Made by a program: the position numbers and the translations under genes | NCBI GenBank assembly: GCA_028820215.1 | Contig: JAPPKD010000263.1 | Span: 1 to 64,000, forward strand | Direction: 5' to 3' | DNA: 64,000 nucleotides | Origin: Spirochaetaceae bacterium | Lineage (GTDB): Bacteria > Spirochaetota > Spirochaetia > SZUA-6 > Bin103 | The notes under the pieces: generated by a model | Database searches by the model: none | What the model saw: only the letters and a program-made list of their open reading frames with translations | Told to the model about the DNA's origin: nothing | In this document: positions 51,818-60,762 of the stretch, one piece after another | Layout: every line of letters begins with the position of its first letter | Position numbering within the stretch: the first letter of the stretch is position 1

Positions 51818-53191
51818 CTATGAGTCAACCGGCGGCGTCAGCAGCCACTCGTAGGCTGGCTGCGCCTCCACCCCGGAGGGCACCTCGTCAGGAATGCCAT
51901 CGCGCGTGAGCGTCAGCACGCGCTTGCGGGCATCGGGAAACCGGGCGCCTGCCGCAGCGAGAGCGCGCAGTTCCCGGTCGGCGGTCTCGGGATCGGACAG
52001 GTCGGCGCACACCTGGAAGAGCTCCATCGAGCCGCCGGCTCGCCGGGCCAGGAAGTCGACCTCGTATCCTTCCTGCGTACGGACATAGGTGACTTCGAAC
52101 CGCCGGCGTTCCAGCTCCACGAGCACGGCGGTCTCCAGCGCGTGTCCGACGTTCGCCCGCCCGGTGCGATCGAAGGGTGGGATCAGGCCGGAATCGATCG
52201 GGTATGCCTTGCGCGGATTCGCCATTCGCTGGCGCTCCGAAGCGGACTCCATCCACACCAGCCGCACCAAGAAGCAATCCTCCAGGTGGGCGAGAAGCTG
52301 ATGCAGCGTGTCTCTGCCGATCGCGATGCCCTGCGACCTGAGCCCCGCGTGGAATTTCTCCACGCTGAACAGCGACCCCGCGTTGCCCAGAAGGTGGCGA
52401 ACCAGGGTGCGAAGCCCGACCACGTTGCGCACCTCATGGCGCTCGACGACGTCTCGCAGCACCGCCACGTCAACGTAGTCACGGAGAAGCTGATACCTCG
52501 ACGGCGCGTCGAGCCCCTGCGCTTCGGGGAAACCGCCCTCTTGGAGCCAGTCGAGCATCGCGCGTTCCACGTGGGAGCGCTCCCGGCGGGTCAGGAACGC
52601 CGGTTCCTCCGGAATGAGCCTTCCTCGGTGCCGCAGTGACTCCTCGAATGAGAACGGGTGCACCACCACCTGCCATGCGCGACCGCGGAGCGCGGTGGCG
52701 ACCTCGCGCGACAGCAACGCGGCCGAAGAGCCGGTGACGAACACTTCCACGCGCTCGGTGTCGAGCAGGCGACGGACGAACCGTTCCCAGCCGGCGACCA
52801 CCTGGATCTCGTCGAAGCACCACACCACCGCCTCGGCATCGCGCAGCCGCGGATACCGCCGGTAGTACTCGTCCACCACCGATCCCAGATGACCGGCTTC
52901 GAGACCGGCAAGGCGCTCATCCTCGAACAGCAAGTACGGCAGCCGCTCGCGGGGAATGCCCCGATCAGCGTGCCGGCGGCGCATCTGGTGCAGTAACGTC
53001 GTCTTTCCCCCGCGGCGGATGCCGGTGACCGCCGTCGCCTTGCCGTCGAACGAGACCCTGCCGAACACCCGGCGTGGCGTGTGCTCAGGCAGCGGTCGAC
53101 GCAGGGAATCGGTCAGTTGTTCGGACAGAACCTGGCGCAGTCGTACGGCGTTCACTGCAAATCTCTCGGTGACAAGGAGAGTGTGATGCAA
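51818..53191 (-). CDS. AAA+ ATPase with DUF4143 domain
   Basis: 457 residues if started at TTG 53191 (AAGGAG 4 bases away). GTG 53155 with GAGAG 7 bases upstream is equally plausible. Walker A is TGIRRGGKTTLLHQM, Walker B is VVWCFDEIQVVAGWERFVRR, and the FVTGSSAALLSREV sensor block follows. The C-terminal DUF4143 domain (about 235-455) contains GHALETAVLVELERR, and YEVDFLARRAGGSMELFQVC, a nuclease-like E-x-D...E-x-Q pattern. These ATPases are common in accessory regions and their biological role is not established. Directly before and inside the first codons lie direct and inverted repeats that could be an autoregulatory operator. Confidence 0.9.
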   Translation of the reverse strand: MHHTLLVTERFAVNAVRLRQVLSEQLTDSLRRPLPEHTPRRVFGRVSFDGKATAVTGIRRGGKTTLLHQMRRRHADRGIPRERLPYLLFEDERLAGLEAGHLGSVVDEYYRRYPRLRDAEAVVWCFDEIQVVAGWERFVRRLLDTERVEVFVTGSSAALLSREVATALRGRAWQVVVHPFSFEESLRHRGRLIPEEPAFLTRRERSHVERAMLDWLQEGGFPEAQGLDAPSRYQLLRDYVDVAVLRDVVERHEVRNVVGLRTLVRHLLGNAGSLFSVEKFHAGLRSQGIAIGRDTLHQLLAHLEDCFLVRLVWMESASERQRMANPRKAYPIDSGLIPPFDRTGRANVGHALETAVLVELERRRFEVTYVRTQEGYEVDFLARRAGGSMELFQVCADLSDPETADRELRALAAAGARFPDARKRVLTLTRDGIPDEVPSGVEAQPAYEWLLTPPVDS

Positions 53192-53203
53192 ATCTCTCCT
53201 TGT
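53156..53203. repeat. Direct and inverted repeats at the DUF4143 ATPase start
   Basis: TGCAAATCTCTC occurs twice (53156-53167 and 53187-53198, 31 bases apart). In addition ACAAGGAGAG (53172-53181) and CTCTCCTTGT (53194-53203) are perfect 10-bp inverted arms around a 12-base loop. Both candidate ribosome sites of the ATPase gene are embedded in this array, so a protein or RNA hairpin binding here would control translation or transcription of the gene. Confidence 0.55.
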
Positions 53204-53237
53204 GAGAAGGAGAATATTCGGTGGATCTCTGCCTGGA

Positions 53238-53975
53238 TTACGCTCCTAGCGCGTCCGCGAGCACCGCGCAGTCGACGACGGTCAGGTCGTGCGGCTCGGC
53301 CGGCACCTCGGCACTGCCGTTCGGACCCCATTCGGTGGGCCGCGGCAGGTAAGCCGTGCGGAAGCCGACGGCTCGTGCTCCTCGGAGGTCGTCGTCGTGC
53401 GCGGCGACCATGAGGATGCGCTCCGGCGGAAGATTCAGCCGCGAAGCGGCCGTGGTGTAGACCGCCGGCACCGGCTTGTAGGTGCGTGCGTGCTCGGCCG
53501 ACAGGATGTGGTCGAAGGCTAGGTCGTTGTAGCGCGCCAGATCCTCCAGCAGCGAGACGTTGCCGTTCGACAGCGCGCAGACCTTGAAGCGACTCCGCAG
53601 CCGCGCCAGCCCGGCTTGCACGTCCGGCCATGCCGGCAGCCGATGCCAGGCGTGGACGAACCAGTGGCGGTCGTCCGCCTTGAGCCCCAGTCCGCGCTCG
53701 GTCAGCAGGCGGTCCAGGATCTCGCCGTGCAGCACGTCGATCGGCTCCCAGGGCCGCCGGCCGCTGCGCACCGGCTCCATCGCCGGCTCGTACCCGCCGC
53801 GCCACGCATCGGCCAGCCGGGCCCAGTCCGTGCCCTTGCCGATACGCCCGTGCAGCTCGCGGCCGGCGTCGATCACGCCGCTCCGCCAGTCGACGATCGT
53901 TCCGAAGATGTCGAACGTGAGCGCCTCGACCGACTCGGGGGCCAGCCTGCCGCTCTCGTTGTCGCGCTGCGCCAT
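53238..53975 (-). CDS. Haloacid dehalogenase type II (HAD superfamily)
   Basis: 245 residues from ATG 53975. HAD motif I is LTFDIFGTIVDW (nucleophile Asp; FGT is characteristic of type II haloacid dehalogenases), motif II is VCALSNGNVSLL, the motif III Lys is in ARTYKPVPAVY, and motif IV is ILMVAAHDDDLRGARAVGF, as in L-2-haloacid dehalogenases. It would convert a 2-haloacid to the hydroxyacid, although phosphatase activity is possible. Cytosolic, single gene, divergent from the gene at 54007 across 31 bases. Confidence 0.92.
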   Translation of the reverse strand: MAQRDNESGRLAPESVEALTFDIFGTIVDWRSGVIDAGRELHGRIGKGTDWARLADAWRGGYEPAMEPVRSGRRPWEPIDVLHGEILDRLLTERGLGLKADDRHWFVHAWHRLPAWPDVQAGLARLRSRFKVCALSNGNVSLLEDLARYNDLAFDHILSAEHARTYKPVPAVYTTAASRLNLPPERILMVAAHDDDLRGARAVGFRTAYLPRPTEWGPNGSAEVPAEPHDLTVVDCAVLADALGA

Positions 53976-54006
53976 GGCGCCGCATCATAGCGCTCCGGAG
54001 GAACCG

Positions 54007-55551
54007 ATGCCGAACCCTTGTGACGCCGATCTGCCCGCCCGCATCGCCCGCGCCATGGCCTGCGTCGCCCGCTGGTGCGAGCGCCGCCTGGCCGAGGGCG
54101 TGCTGGACCCGCACAACTACGGCCGTGCCGTGGACGCGTTGCTGAAGGGAGCCGCGGCGAGCGGCACCCCGGCGCCGGAGGCGGTCGTCGAAGGCCTGCG
54201 CGCCGTGCTGCTGGACCTGACCGACAATCCGCTCGGATTCCCGCGGGTCGACGGGCAGACCAATCCCCACGACCTGCGCGAGATGGTGCAGTCGTTCACG
54301 GAGCTGGCGGCCGTCCGCGACGACCGCGCCGCCCGCGAGCGGCTGGGAACGCTGCTCGACACCTGGATCCGCCTCACCAACCCCGACGGCACCTGGCGGG
54401 TCGACCTGATCGCGGCCGAGCCCAGCCTGAAACATCCGGGGTTCACGGACGAGCACGACGGCATCGAGTCGCCGCCGCCGCGGTCGCGAGCCCGGACCGT
54501 GATGGCACTCGCCCACCTCTTCCGCCTGACCGGTGACCAGCGGGCCCTGGAGCTGGCCGGCCGCTTCGTGCGGCTGGCGCGCACCACGTCGTTCACGGAG
54601 GACGGCCGCCTCACCGCGCATGCCGGCGCCCACACCCACTCGATCACCGGAACCGTGCAGGGTCTGGCCGACTACGGGCTGCTGATCGGCGACCTGGACA
54701 CCGTCGAGCACGCCCGCCGCATCTTCGACGTGGGGCTGGCGTCCACGTGCAGCAGCTTCGGCTGGTCGATCGAGAACCTGGGCAACGAGCGCGTGCCCGG
54801 AAGGGGCGAGATCAACAACACCGGCGACATGATCCAGACGGCGATCACCCTGGGACTGTCCGGCCGGCCCGAGTACTTCGGCGTCGCCGAGCGCATGATC
54901 CGCAGCCACGTGCTGCCGAGCCAGTGGCTGGCCGGCCAGGAGATGCTGAGCCCGGAGGACGCACCCGACTACGCGGTGACCGAGTTCCCCCCGGAGGCCG
55001 ACGGCGGCTGGGGCTTCCCCAGCCCCTCGGACCGCCACGTCCCCGACCCGCTTGGCGTCGCCACCAGCGTCCTGGACGTCGTCCAGGGCGGCATCCAATG
55101 CCTGTGGGCGGCGCTCCGCCACGGATCGACGCGCCATGGCCCGGATACACGGCTGAACCTGCTGTTCTCCACGGACCGCGCCGCCGCGCGCACCAGCAGC
55201 CGGCTGCCCGCGGCCGGCGACGTGACCGTGACGATGCCGGCGGCCGGCAGCCTGTGGGTGCGCAAGCCGGACTGGCTGCCCTGGGAGGAGCTCACCCTGG
55301 GCCGCGCCGGAGAGGATGAGAGCGGGCTCGGTTTCCGGCGCATCCACCCGTGGGCGGTGACCGATCCGCTGGCGGCCGGAACCGGCGTGCGCTTGCGCTT
55401 CACACCCGTACGCCGGTCGGAGGAGGAGTGGGTGTACTGGCAGCGGCACGACATGGTGTTCGAGGGCGATACCCTGGTCGAGATGAGCCCCCGCGGCCGC
55501 TATTCGCCGATGTTCGCCGGTCTTGCCCCCGAGGGCGTCGCGCCCGGATAG
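54007..55551 (+). CDS. Unrecognised protein with helical-barrel glycosidase-like features
   Basis: 514 residues from ATG 54007 (GGAGGA 5 bases upstream). The first 330 residues are rich in helices with small polar turns: GRAVDALLKGAAASG, LGTLLDTWIRLTNPDGTWRV, GTVQGLADYGLLIGDLDTVE and RGEINNTGDMIQTAITLGLS, the layout of (alpha/alpha)6 barrels such as GH127/DUF1680 enzymes. The remainder (SLWVRKPDWLPWEELTLGRA ... VRLRFTPVRRSEEEWVYWQR) is beta-rich, again as in that group. No catalytic motif could be fixed, so the GH127 link is only a suggestion. No signal peptide. The 3' end overlaps the convergent AbrB-like gene by 52 bases. Confidence 0.65.
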   Translation: MPNPCDADLPARIARAMACVARWCERRLAEGVLDPHNYGRAVDALLKGAAASGTPAPEAVVEGLRAVLLDLTDNPLGFPRVDGQTNPHDLREMVQSFTELAAVRDDRAARERLGTLLDTWIRLTNPDGTWRVDLIAAEPSLKHPGFTDEHDGIESPPPRSRARTVMALAHLFRLTGDQRALELAGRFVRLARTTSFTEDGRLTAHAGAHTHSITGTVQGLADYGLLIGDLDTVEHARRIFDVGLASTCSSFGWSIENLGNERVPGRGEINNTGDMIQTAITLGLSGRPEYFGVAERMIRSHVLPSQWLAGQEMLSPEDAPDYAVTEFPPEADGGWGFPSPSDRHVPDPLGVATSVLDVVQGGIQCLWAALRHGSTRHGPDTRLNLLFSTDRAAARTSSRLPAAGDVTVTMPAAGSLWVRKPDWLPWEELTLGRAGEDESGLGFRRIHPWAVTDPLAAGTGVRLRFTPVRRSEEEWVYWQRHDMVFEGDTLVEMSPRGRYSPMFAGLAPEGVAPG

Positions 55552-55814
55552 GGCGCCGCCTGTCGCGCACGGTCAGCCGGGCGGCCGCTTCGCTCCGCCC
55601 GGCGAGCCCATGTGACGGCGTCGGCCACGTCGGCCTCGGAAATGCCGAGCTCAGCGAGCTTGGCGCGCACGGCATCAGCGCGGGTCAACCGCACGGGAGT
55701 CAGTATGATGCGTCCATTTTCTTTGGTAACCTCAAAATAATCTGACTTCGGAAAGCCGGAGAGAACCGCCTTGGGCAAGGTGAGCTGGTTCTTGGAAGTC
55801 AGCTTGGCGAGCAT
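55500..55814 (-). CDS. AbrB/MazE-type DNA-binding protein (SpoVT-AbrB fold)
   Basis: 104 residues. The first 45 residues, MLAKLTSKNQLTLPKAVLSG then YFEVTKENGRIILTPV, form a complete swapped-hairpin AbrB domain of the antitoxin kind. The C-terminal half (ADAVRAKLAELGISEADVAD ...) is helical and then Arg/Pro-rich. Such proteins are usually antitoxins partnered with a PIN or MazF toxin encoded downstream, but downstream here is the convergent 54007 gene and no toxin is seen. It may be an orphan regulator. The local sequence upstream (55700-55900) is noticeably more AT-rich. Confidence 0.8.
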   Translation of the reverse strand: MLAKLTSKNQLTLPKAVLSGFPKSDYFEVTKENGRIILTPVRLTRADAVRAKLAELGISEADVADAVTWARRAERSGRPADRARQAAPYPGATPSGARPANIGE

Positions 55815-55936
55815 GGGTCACCTCCCGTGAAGACCGAAGGTAAGGAATGCCGGGATTATTACTTCCTTTTCTGTCAACGACAAGGAAATGCCCATCCGCG
55901 GCCACGGATGCGCCGATCACGGTCCTCCGTGGACCC

Positions 55937-57097
55937 TCAACGCCAGACCTTCTGGTAGCCCGCGACGATGAGATCACCGGCAAACGGCATGACGGCGGCC
56001 GTACGGTCGTCTCCGGCGTTCCCCAGGAGGCGCTCCCAGACCGGTTCACCGGCGACGGTCAATCGCATCAACTGCACATCGTGCTTGCCGGCGCCGGCCG
56101 ACCTGGTTGCCCCGCCGACTGCCAGCTGCCGCTCCGGCCAGACTGCCACGGCGGCAGCCTCGTCGTGCTCGGATCCGCCGTAGGTTCGATACCACACGAG
56201 CTTCAGCGTCGGATCCAGACGCACGAGTAGCGCGTCCCTGTCCCCGGCGTAGCCAACGCACCAACCGACAGCCACCACGCCACCGTCATCGGCCACCGTG
56301 AGGTCGTCGAACGCGCTTGTACCGCACGGGAGCGAAGGAGTCATGTCATGCCACGCGCCGGCCCCGTCCCGGAAGTCCAGCCAGCCGTGTCCGCGATCCG
56401 CTCCGGTGACGATCACCCCATCCGGTCGCACGGCAATCGCGGTGGGGCCGATCCGACCCGGCAATCGGTCTCGCGCAGCGATCCCCAGGGTCGCGTCAAC
56501 CTGCGCAAGCCAGCCGTGGGAACGGCCTCCCGGTTCACCCCGGACTCCAACGACGAGCGCGCCGCCCTCCGCGGCGGCAAGAGCGACGACGCTGTCGAAA
56601 CCACCTGATTCGAGGGACCGCTCGGCCAGCACGGTTCCCGACGCGTCGACGACGAGCAGCCAGGCAACGGTTCCCCCGGCAGCCACCGTGCGGAATCCGC
56701 CAAGCAGGAACGCGGACGGCAACACGGCGATCGCCGACAGTACTTCCGTCCCAGACCGATCGTAGGACGCCTCCCACAGAGGCTTCCCGGACGCATCCAG
56801 CATCGCTGCCCAACCGTCCAGCCCACGAGCAGGGTCCTCGACCTGGCCGGCCGCCAACACCTTCCCGTCGTCGGTTGCCGCGAGCGCCCGGACGGCGTCG
56901 GCACCCATGCCGCCGAAGCGGGCCGTCCACACGGTGCGGCCTGCGTCGTCGACACGGGCGACCCACCCATCGTAACTGCCCGAACGCTCGACGCCTGACG
57001 GCGGGCCGGCGACCGATTGCGCGCCGAGCCGCAGCACGCTCAGCGCCGCGAACAGAAGAACCAGGACGGGGCGTCCATGCCGGCGGAGCAGCGGCAA
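55937..57097 (-). CDS. Secreted WD/propeller-repeat protein
   Basis: 386 residues. The N-terminus MPLLRRHGRPVLVLLFAALS followed by VLRLGAQS is a Sec signal peptide. The mature protein is a chain of about seven 45-residue repeats of the type W-x-x-x-(F/Y)-G-G-x-G-x-D...G-x-V-x-A-G, for example WTARFGGMGADAVRALAATD, WEASYDRSGTEVLSAIAVLP and WYRTYGGSEHDEAAAVAVWP, as in delta-60 and SBBP propellers. It is probably periplasmic or outer-surface. It lies 55 bases downstream of the sugar-binding protein gene and may be co-transcribed. No enzymatic motif seen. Confidence 0.8.
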   Translation of the reverse strand: MPLLRRHGRPVLVLLFAALSVLRLGAQSVAGPPSGVERSGSYDGWVARVDDAGRTVWTARFGGMGADAVRALAATDDGKVLAAGQVEDPARGLDGWAAMLDASGKPLWEASYDRSGTEVLSAIAVLPSAFLLGGFRTVAAGGTVAWLLVVDASGTVLAERSLESGGFDSVVALAAAEGGALVVGVRGEPGGRSHGWLAQVDATLGIAARDRLPGRIGPTAIAVRPDGVIVTGADRGHGWLDFRDGAGAWHDMTPSLPCGTSAFDDLTVADDGGVVAVGWCVGYAGDRDALLVRLDPTLKLVWYRTYGGSEHDEAAAVAVWPERQLAVGGATRSAGAGKHDVQLMRLTVAGEPVWERLLGNAGDDRTAAVMPFAGDLIVAGYQKVWR

Positions 57098-57152
57098 TCG
57101 GGAGGATCCCCGTGCCGCTGCTTCGCCGTCCCGGTCGCTCAGGGGCCGGCTC

Positions 57153-58814
57153 TTAGCCCTGCCTGCCCAGCGCGTCGTTGTAGATCTGGACGAGCTCGTC
57201 CACGCCGAGGTCTTGGAGCTGGCTCACGAAGGCATCCCAGTTGCTCATGGGCTCCTGGCCGGTGGTGAACTTCACGACCATCTCGTCCGAGAGCGTGTCG
57301 ATTGCCGTCTCCAGCACCTTCCTGCGGTCCAGCTCCTCGCTCGTGAAGGTGAGCTGCGGAGCGGGATCGGCGATGACGCCGGCCGAGGACAGCCACTCGC
57401 CGTCGGCAAACCTGACCGGCGCCGCCTCGTAGAAGGTCGGCACCGAGGTGCTTTCCGGCCAGACGAAGTTGTTGAAGTTGCGGAAGGCCCGCCAGATGTT
57501 CTTGAACTCCTTGCTCAGGATCACCCAGGGCTCCGGAGCCTGGAAATTCGCCGGGTCCTCGATCGTCATCTCCGCGGCGAAGTCCTTCGCCTCACCCGTA
57601 TCGGGGTGGTACGCCCGGGTGCCGGTGAACAGACCGGGCGCCGGCCAGATGCGCATTCCCTGGTCGTCTCTGACGTAGCTGTAGTTCTCCTTGCCCATGG
57701 CCATGGCGTAGATGCCCTCGTCAGAGAGCCCCCAGTCGATCATGCGCAGGACGTTGTCCAGGTGCTCGGTCTTGGCCGAGACCAGCCAGAGCTGCCCCGT
57801 GTCGACGTTGTTGCCCGCACGGCTGGCATAATAGCGTTCCCCTTCCACCATCGGCGGCAGGATCGCCACGAAGGGATGATCGGTCATCTCCAGTTGCCCC
57901 TTCCCTTCGCGATCGCCCCAGAAGTAGCCGTTCCAGATGTTGTCGACCCAGAAGTGTACCCGTTCCTGCCGGCTCAGCCCTTCCATCACCTCATCCGGCA
58001 TCGACCAGACGTCCGGATGGATAAGCCCGTCCTCATATGCCTGGCGGACGAAATCCACCATCAGCCGAAACCGCGGGCTCAGCGGGCCGTACTGGTACGC
58101 TCCGGCGCCGTCGTCGTAGTACATGTTCTGTCCGACGCCCCACATCATGCCGATGGTGCCGACGAAGCGGCCGGGATGACGGGCGCTCCACGGGAAGTTC
58201 TCCTCGTCCTTCGTCTCCATGTCGTGCTGCTTGATCACCGACAGCGCGTTGTGGAGATCGTCCATGGTCTGGATGTCTTCGCGCGGATCGATGCCGCGCT
58301 CCTCAAGGATATGGCCACGGATCGCCGGCGCGCTGGAGAACGGCACGAAGTCGTAGATGTAGGCGACGCCGTACTGGTTTCCGTCGGGTGACGTCATCGC
58401 GCTCTCGTACTGCGGGTACTTGTTCATGAAGCGCACCAGATTCGGCAGCGCGTCCAGGTGTTCGTTGATCGGTACCAGCAGTCCCTTGGGGCCGATGTTG
58501 TCCGCGATGTCCTTGGGGCGCTCGACCCGGTCATGCCAGATGTCCGGCAGGTTTCCGGACGCGATCCAAGCGTTGCGCTTCACGACGAAATCCGCCCCGG
58601 GAATCGCCTGATATTCGAAGATCACGCCGCCCGCGTCAGCCAACTGCTGCGACTGCCACAGGTCCGCGGACCAGTCGGTATCCGATTCGTCGTACACGAC
58701 GATTCTGATCGTCGGCCTCTCGGCTTCTGCGCCTTCCTCGTCACCGCTCGCCACGGCCCATGCCGCCCCGATCAGCAGCGAAGCCAGGATGAGCCACAGT
58801 GTCTTGTTCTTCAT
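57153..58814 (-). CDS. Extracellular sugar-binding protein (LplA-like, ABC family 1)
   Basis: 553 residues from ATG 58814 (GGAGGG 4 bases upstream). A signal peptide (KNKTLWLILASLLIGAAWAV) is followed by ASGDEEGAEAERP; there is no lipobox cysteine. The body shows a binding-protein fold with WDNIWNGYFWGD-like aromatic stretches (VDNIWNGYFWGDREGKGQLE) and MIDWGLSDEGIYAMAMGKEN, as in LplA/YtcQ proteins for oligosaccharides. The size matches that group (about 550). It supplies the two permeases just upstream in the operon (58900-60759). No ATPase gene is in the window, so a shared MsmX-type ATPase elsewhere is likely. Confidence 0.92.
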   Translation of the reverse strand: MKNKTLWLILASLLIGAAWAVASGDEEGAEAERPTIRIVVYDESDTDWSADLWQSQQLADAGGVIFEYQAIPGADFVVKRNAWIASGNLPDIWHDRVERPKDIADNIGPKGLLVPINEHLDALPNLVRFMNKYPQYESAMTSPDGNQYGVAYIYDFVPFSSAPAIRGHILEERGIDPREDIQTMDDLHNALSVIKQHDMETKDEENFPWSARHPGRFVGTIGMMWGVGQNMYYDDGAGAYQYGPLSPRFRLMVDFVRQAYEDGLIHPDVWSMPDEVMEGLSRQERVHFWVDNIWNGYFWGDREGKGQLEMTDHPFVAILPPMVEGERYYASRAGNNVDTGQLWLVSAKTEHLDNVLRMIDWGLSDEGIYAMAMGKENYSYVRDDQGMRIWPAPGLFTGTRAYHPDTGEAKDFAAEMTIEDPANFQAPEPWVILSKEFKNIWRAFRNFNNFVWPESTSVPTFYEAAPVRFADGEWLSSAGVIADPAPQLTFTSEELDRRKVLETAIDTLSDEMVVKFTTGQEPMSNWDAFVSQLQDLGVDELVQIYNDALGRQG

Positions 58815-58822
58815 CACACCCT

Positions 58823-58854
58823 CCTATGGTGCCATTGCCCTATGGTGCCATTGC
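58823..58854. repeat. Perfect 16-bp tandem duplication before the sugar-binding protein gene
   Basis: CCTATGGTGCCATTGC occurs twice back to back (58823-58838 and 58839-58854), immediately upstream of the ribosome site of the binding-protein gene. Each unit contains ATGG-TG-CCAT, a small dyad. The position between a permease gene and the binding-protein gene suits an operator or an mRNA-processing or stability element. Confidence 0.55.
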
Positions 58855-58899
58855 GAGGCCGCCACGCTCCGCGTCCGTCTCGCGCCGCGGCCATTTCGA

Positions 58900-59802
58900 T
58901 CAGCCCTTCAGCGATCCTATCAGTACTCCTTTCACGAAGTGTTTCTGTACGAACGGATACACGACGAGGATCGGGCCAACGGCCACGATGATCGTCGCCA
59001 TCTGGATTTTCTTGAACAGACCCGGGTCGCGCAGCTCGCCGACATCCGCGGCGCCGGCGGCGTCGACCCATCCCGACTGCACCTGCAGTGCGCCCTGGAT
59101 GACGATCTTGCGCAGCACGATCGAGAGCGGATACTTGTCCTGGTCGCTCAGGTACAGCAGAGGGGAGAAGAAGTTGTTCCACATGCCGACGGCGGCGAAC
59201 AGGCCGATGGTCGCCAGGATGGGCTTGGAAAGCGGCAGGATGATGCTGAGAAGGATACGCCAGTCGTTGGCTCCGTCGATGTACGCGGATTCCACCAGAG
59301 CTTCGGGCAAGCTCCTGAAGTAGGTGCGCGTGATGATGATGTACCACATGACCGGCAGCACCGGCAGAACCAGGGCCCAGACGGTATTCATGAGCCCGAG
59401 GTTCTGGATCAGCAGGAACTGCGGCACCAGCCCGGCCGGCAGGAACATGGTGAGGACGAACACCACCGTGATGATGCCCTTCCCCTTCAGGCGCCGCTGG
59501 GCCAACGGATAGGCGGTCAGGGTGACGAAGATCAGCGTGCACAGGGACGTCAGGGCCGTGTAGTACACGGAGTTGAGGAATGCCCGCGGGATCTCGTCCG
59601 TGCTGAACACGATGCGGTAGGCCAGCAGATCGAATCCGCGCGGGAACAGCATCACCTCCTGTGCGGACACCCGCTCGGGGTCGCTCACCGAGAGGGAGAA
59701 GACGTAGACGAACGGGTAGATCATCGCGAACATCAGCAGCACCGTGAACGCCACGTTCGCGGCATCGAAGGTCTTCGAACCCACGCTCTTCCGGTATTCC
59801 AT
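58900..59802 (-). CDS. Sugar ABC transporter permease (YtcP/LplC type, CUT1)
   Basis: 300 residues from 59802. Six membrane segments; it begins with FDAANVAFTVLLMFAMIYPF and includes VSAQEVMLFPRGFDLLAYRI (the periplasmic loop typical of YtcP) and the cytoplasmic coupling motif EALVESAYIDGANDWRILLSIILPLSKP. The ending VQKHFVKGVLIGSLKG is the family C-terminus. It partners with the LplB-type permease encoded 6 bases upstream and the binding protein downstream to import an oligosaccharide. Confidence 0.94.
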   Translation of the reverse strand: MEYRKSVGSKTFDAANVAFTVLLMFAMIYPFVYVFSLSVSDPERVSAQEVMLFPRGFDLLAYRIVFSTDEIPRAFLNSVYYTALTSLCTLIFVTLTAYPLAQRRLKGKGIITVVFVLTMFLPAGLVPQFLLIQNLGLMNTVWALVLPVLPVMWYIIITRTYFRSLPEALVESAYIDGANDWRILLSIILPLSKPILATIGLFAAVGMWNNFFSPLLYLSDQDKYPLSIVLRKIVIQGALQVQSGWVDAAGAADVGELRDPGLFKKIQMATIIVAVGPILVVYPFVQKHFVKGVLIGSLKG

Positions 59803-59808
59803 CCCGTC

Positions 59809-60759
59809 CTACCAGAGGCTCGATTCGCTGGTCTTGCGGCTGATCCAGTTCGCCGCCACCAGCAGGATCAGTGCGATGACGCCGTTGAACAGGCCGATCG
59901 CCTGCCCGTAGCTGAAGTCCAGGCCGACGATGCCCCGCCGATACACGTACGTCTGGATGACGTCGGCGGTCTCATAGATGCCCGGGTGGTACATCAGAAA
60001 CACCTTCTCGAAGCTGACGTCCACGATGTCGGCGACGGCGAAGATCAGCACGATCTGGATGACCGGCAGAATGCTCGGCAACGTGATCGACAGCGCCTGC
60101 TGCCAGCGGCTGGCACCGTCGATCACGGCCGATTCGTAAAGCTCCGGGTTGACCCCGGCCAGCGCCGCAAGGTAGACGATCGCCCCCCATCCCATTCCCT
60201 GCCAGACGCCGGACCCCACGTAGAGCGGGCGGAACCAGCCGGCATCGTTCATGAACTTGATGGGCTCGATGCCGACGATCCCCAGCAGGGTGTTCACGAT
60301 TCCCTGGAAGCCGAAGAAGTTGTAGATGATGCCGACGATCACGACCGTCGCGATGAAGTGGGGCAGGTAACTGATGGTCTGTGCGACCCGCTTGAAGGCC
60401 GCCGAGCGCAGCTCGTTGAAGAGCAGCGCGAGAATGATGGGCGCCGGAAACCCGAACACCAGCGACAGTACGCCGAGCAACAGGGTGTTGCGGATGATCC
60501 GTACGAAGAACGGGTCTTCGAAAAACTGGCGGAACCACTTGAAGCCGACCCAGGGGCTGGCCCACTGGCCGCCGACCAGGTCGTAGTCGACGAACGGTAT
60601 GATCAGTCCGTTGAAGATCGGTACGTAGCGAAAGATGAAGAAGATCGCGAATGCCGGCAGCAGCATCAGATAGAGGTTGCGATCCCGGACCGCATACCAG
60701 CGCACGCGAGCGCTGAGCGACGTGCCCGCGATCCCGGCCTGGACGGCCCGCTGCTGCAT
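59809..60759 (-). CDS. Sugar ABC transporter permease (LplB type, CUT1)
   Basis: 316 residues from ATG 60759. Its N-terminus (YLMLLPAFAIFFIFRYVPIF) and the following GLIIPFVDYDLVGG ... WVGFKWFRQFFEDPFF are hallmarks of LplB/YteP permeases. The EAA loop is ELYESAVIDGASRWQQALSI. Membrane segments number six. The gene is separated by only 3 bases from the broken glycosidase-like gene upstream and by 6 bases from the second permease downstream. It forms the channel together with that permease. Confidence 0.94.
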   Translation of the reverse strand: MQQRAVQAGIAGTSLSARVRWYAVRDRNLYLMLLPAFAIFFIFRYVPIFNGLIIPFVDYDLVGGQWASPWVGFKWFRQFFEDPFFVRIIRNTLLLGVLSLVFGFPAPIILALLFNELRSAAFKRVAQTISYLPHFIATVVIVGIIYNFFGFQGIVNTLLGIVGIEPIKFMNDAGWFRPLYVGSGVWQGMGWGAIVYLAALAGVNPELYESAVIDGASRWQQALSITLPSILPVIQIVLIFAVADIVDVSFEKVFLMYHPGIYETADVIQTYVYRRGIVGLDFSYGQAIGLFNGVIALILLVAANWISRKTSESSLW

Positions 60760-60762
60760 GGC

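Noticed and set aside
58823..58854. Possible CRISPR repeat
   Set aside because: Only two directly adjacent 16-bp units without spacers and no cas genes.
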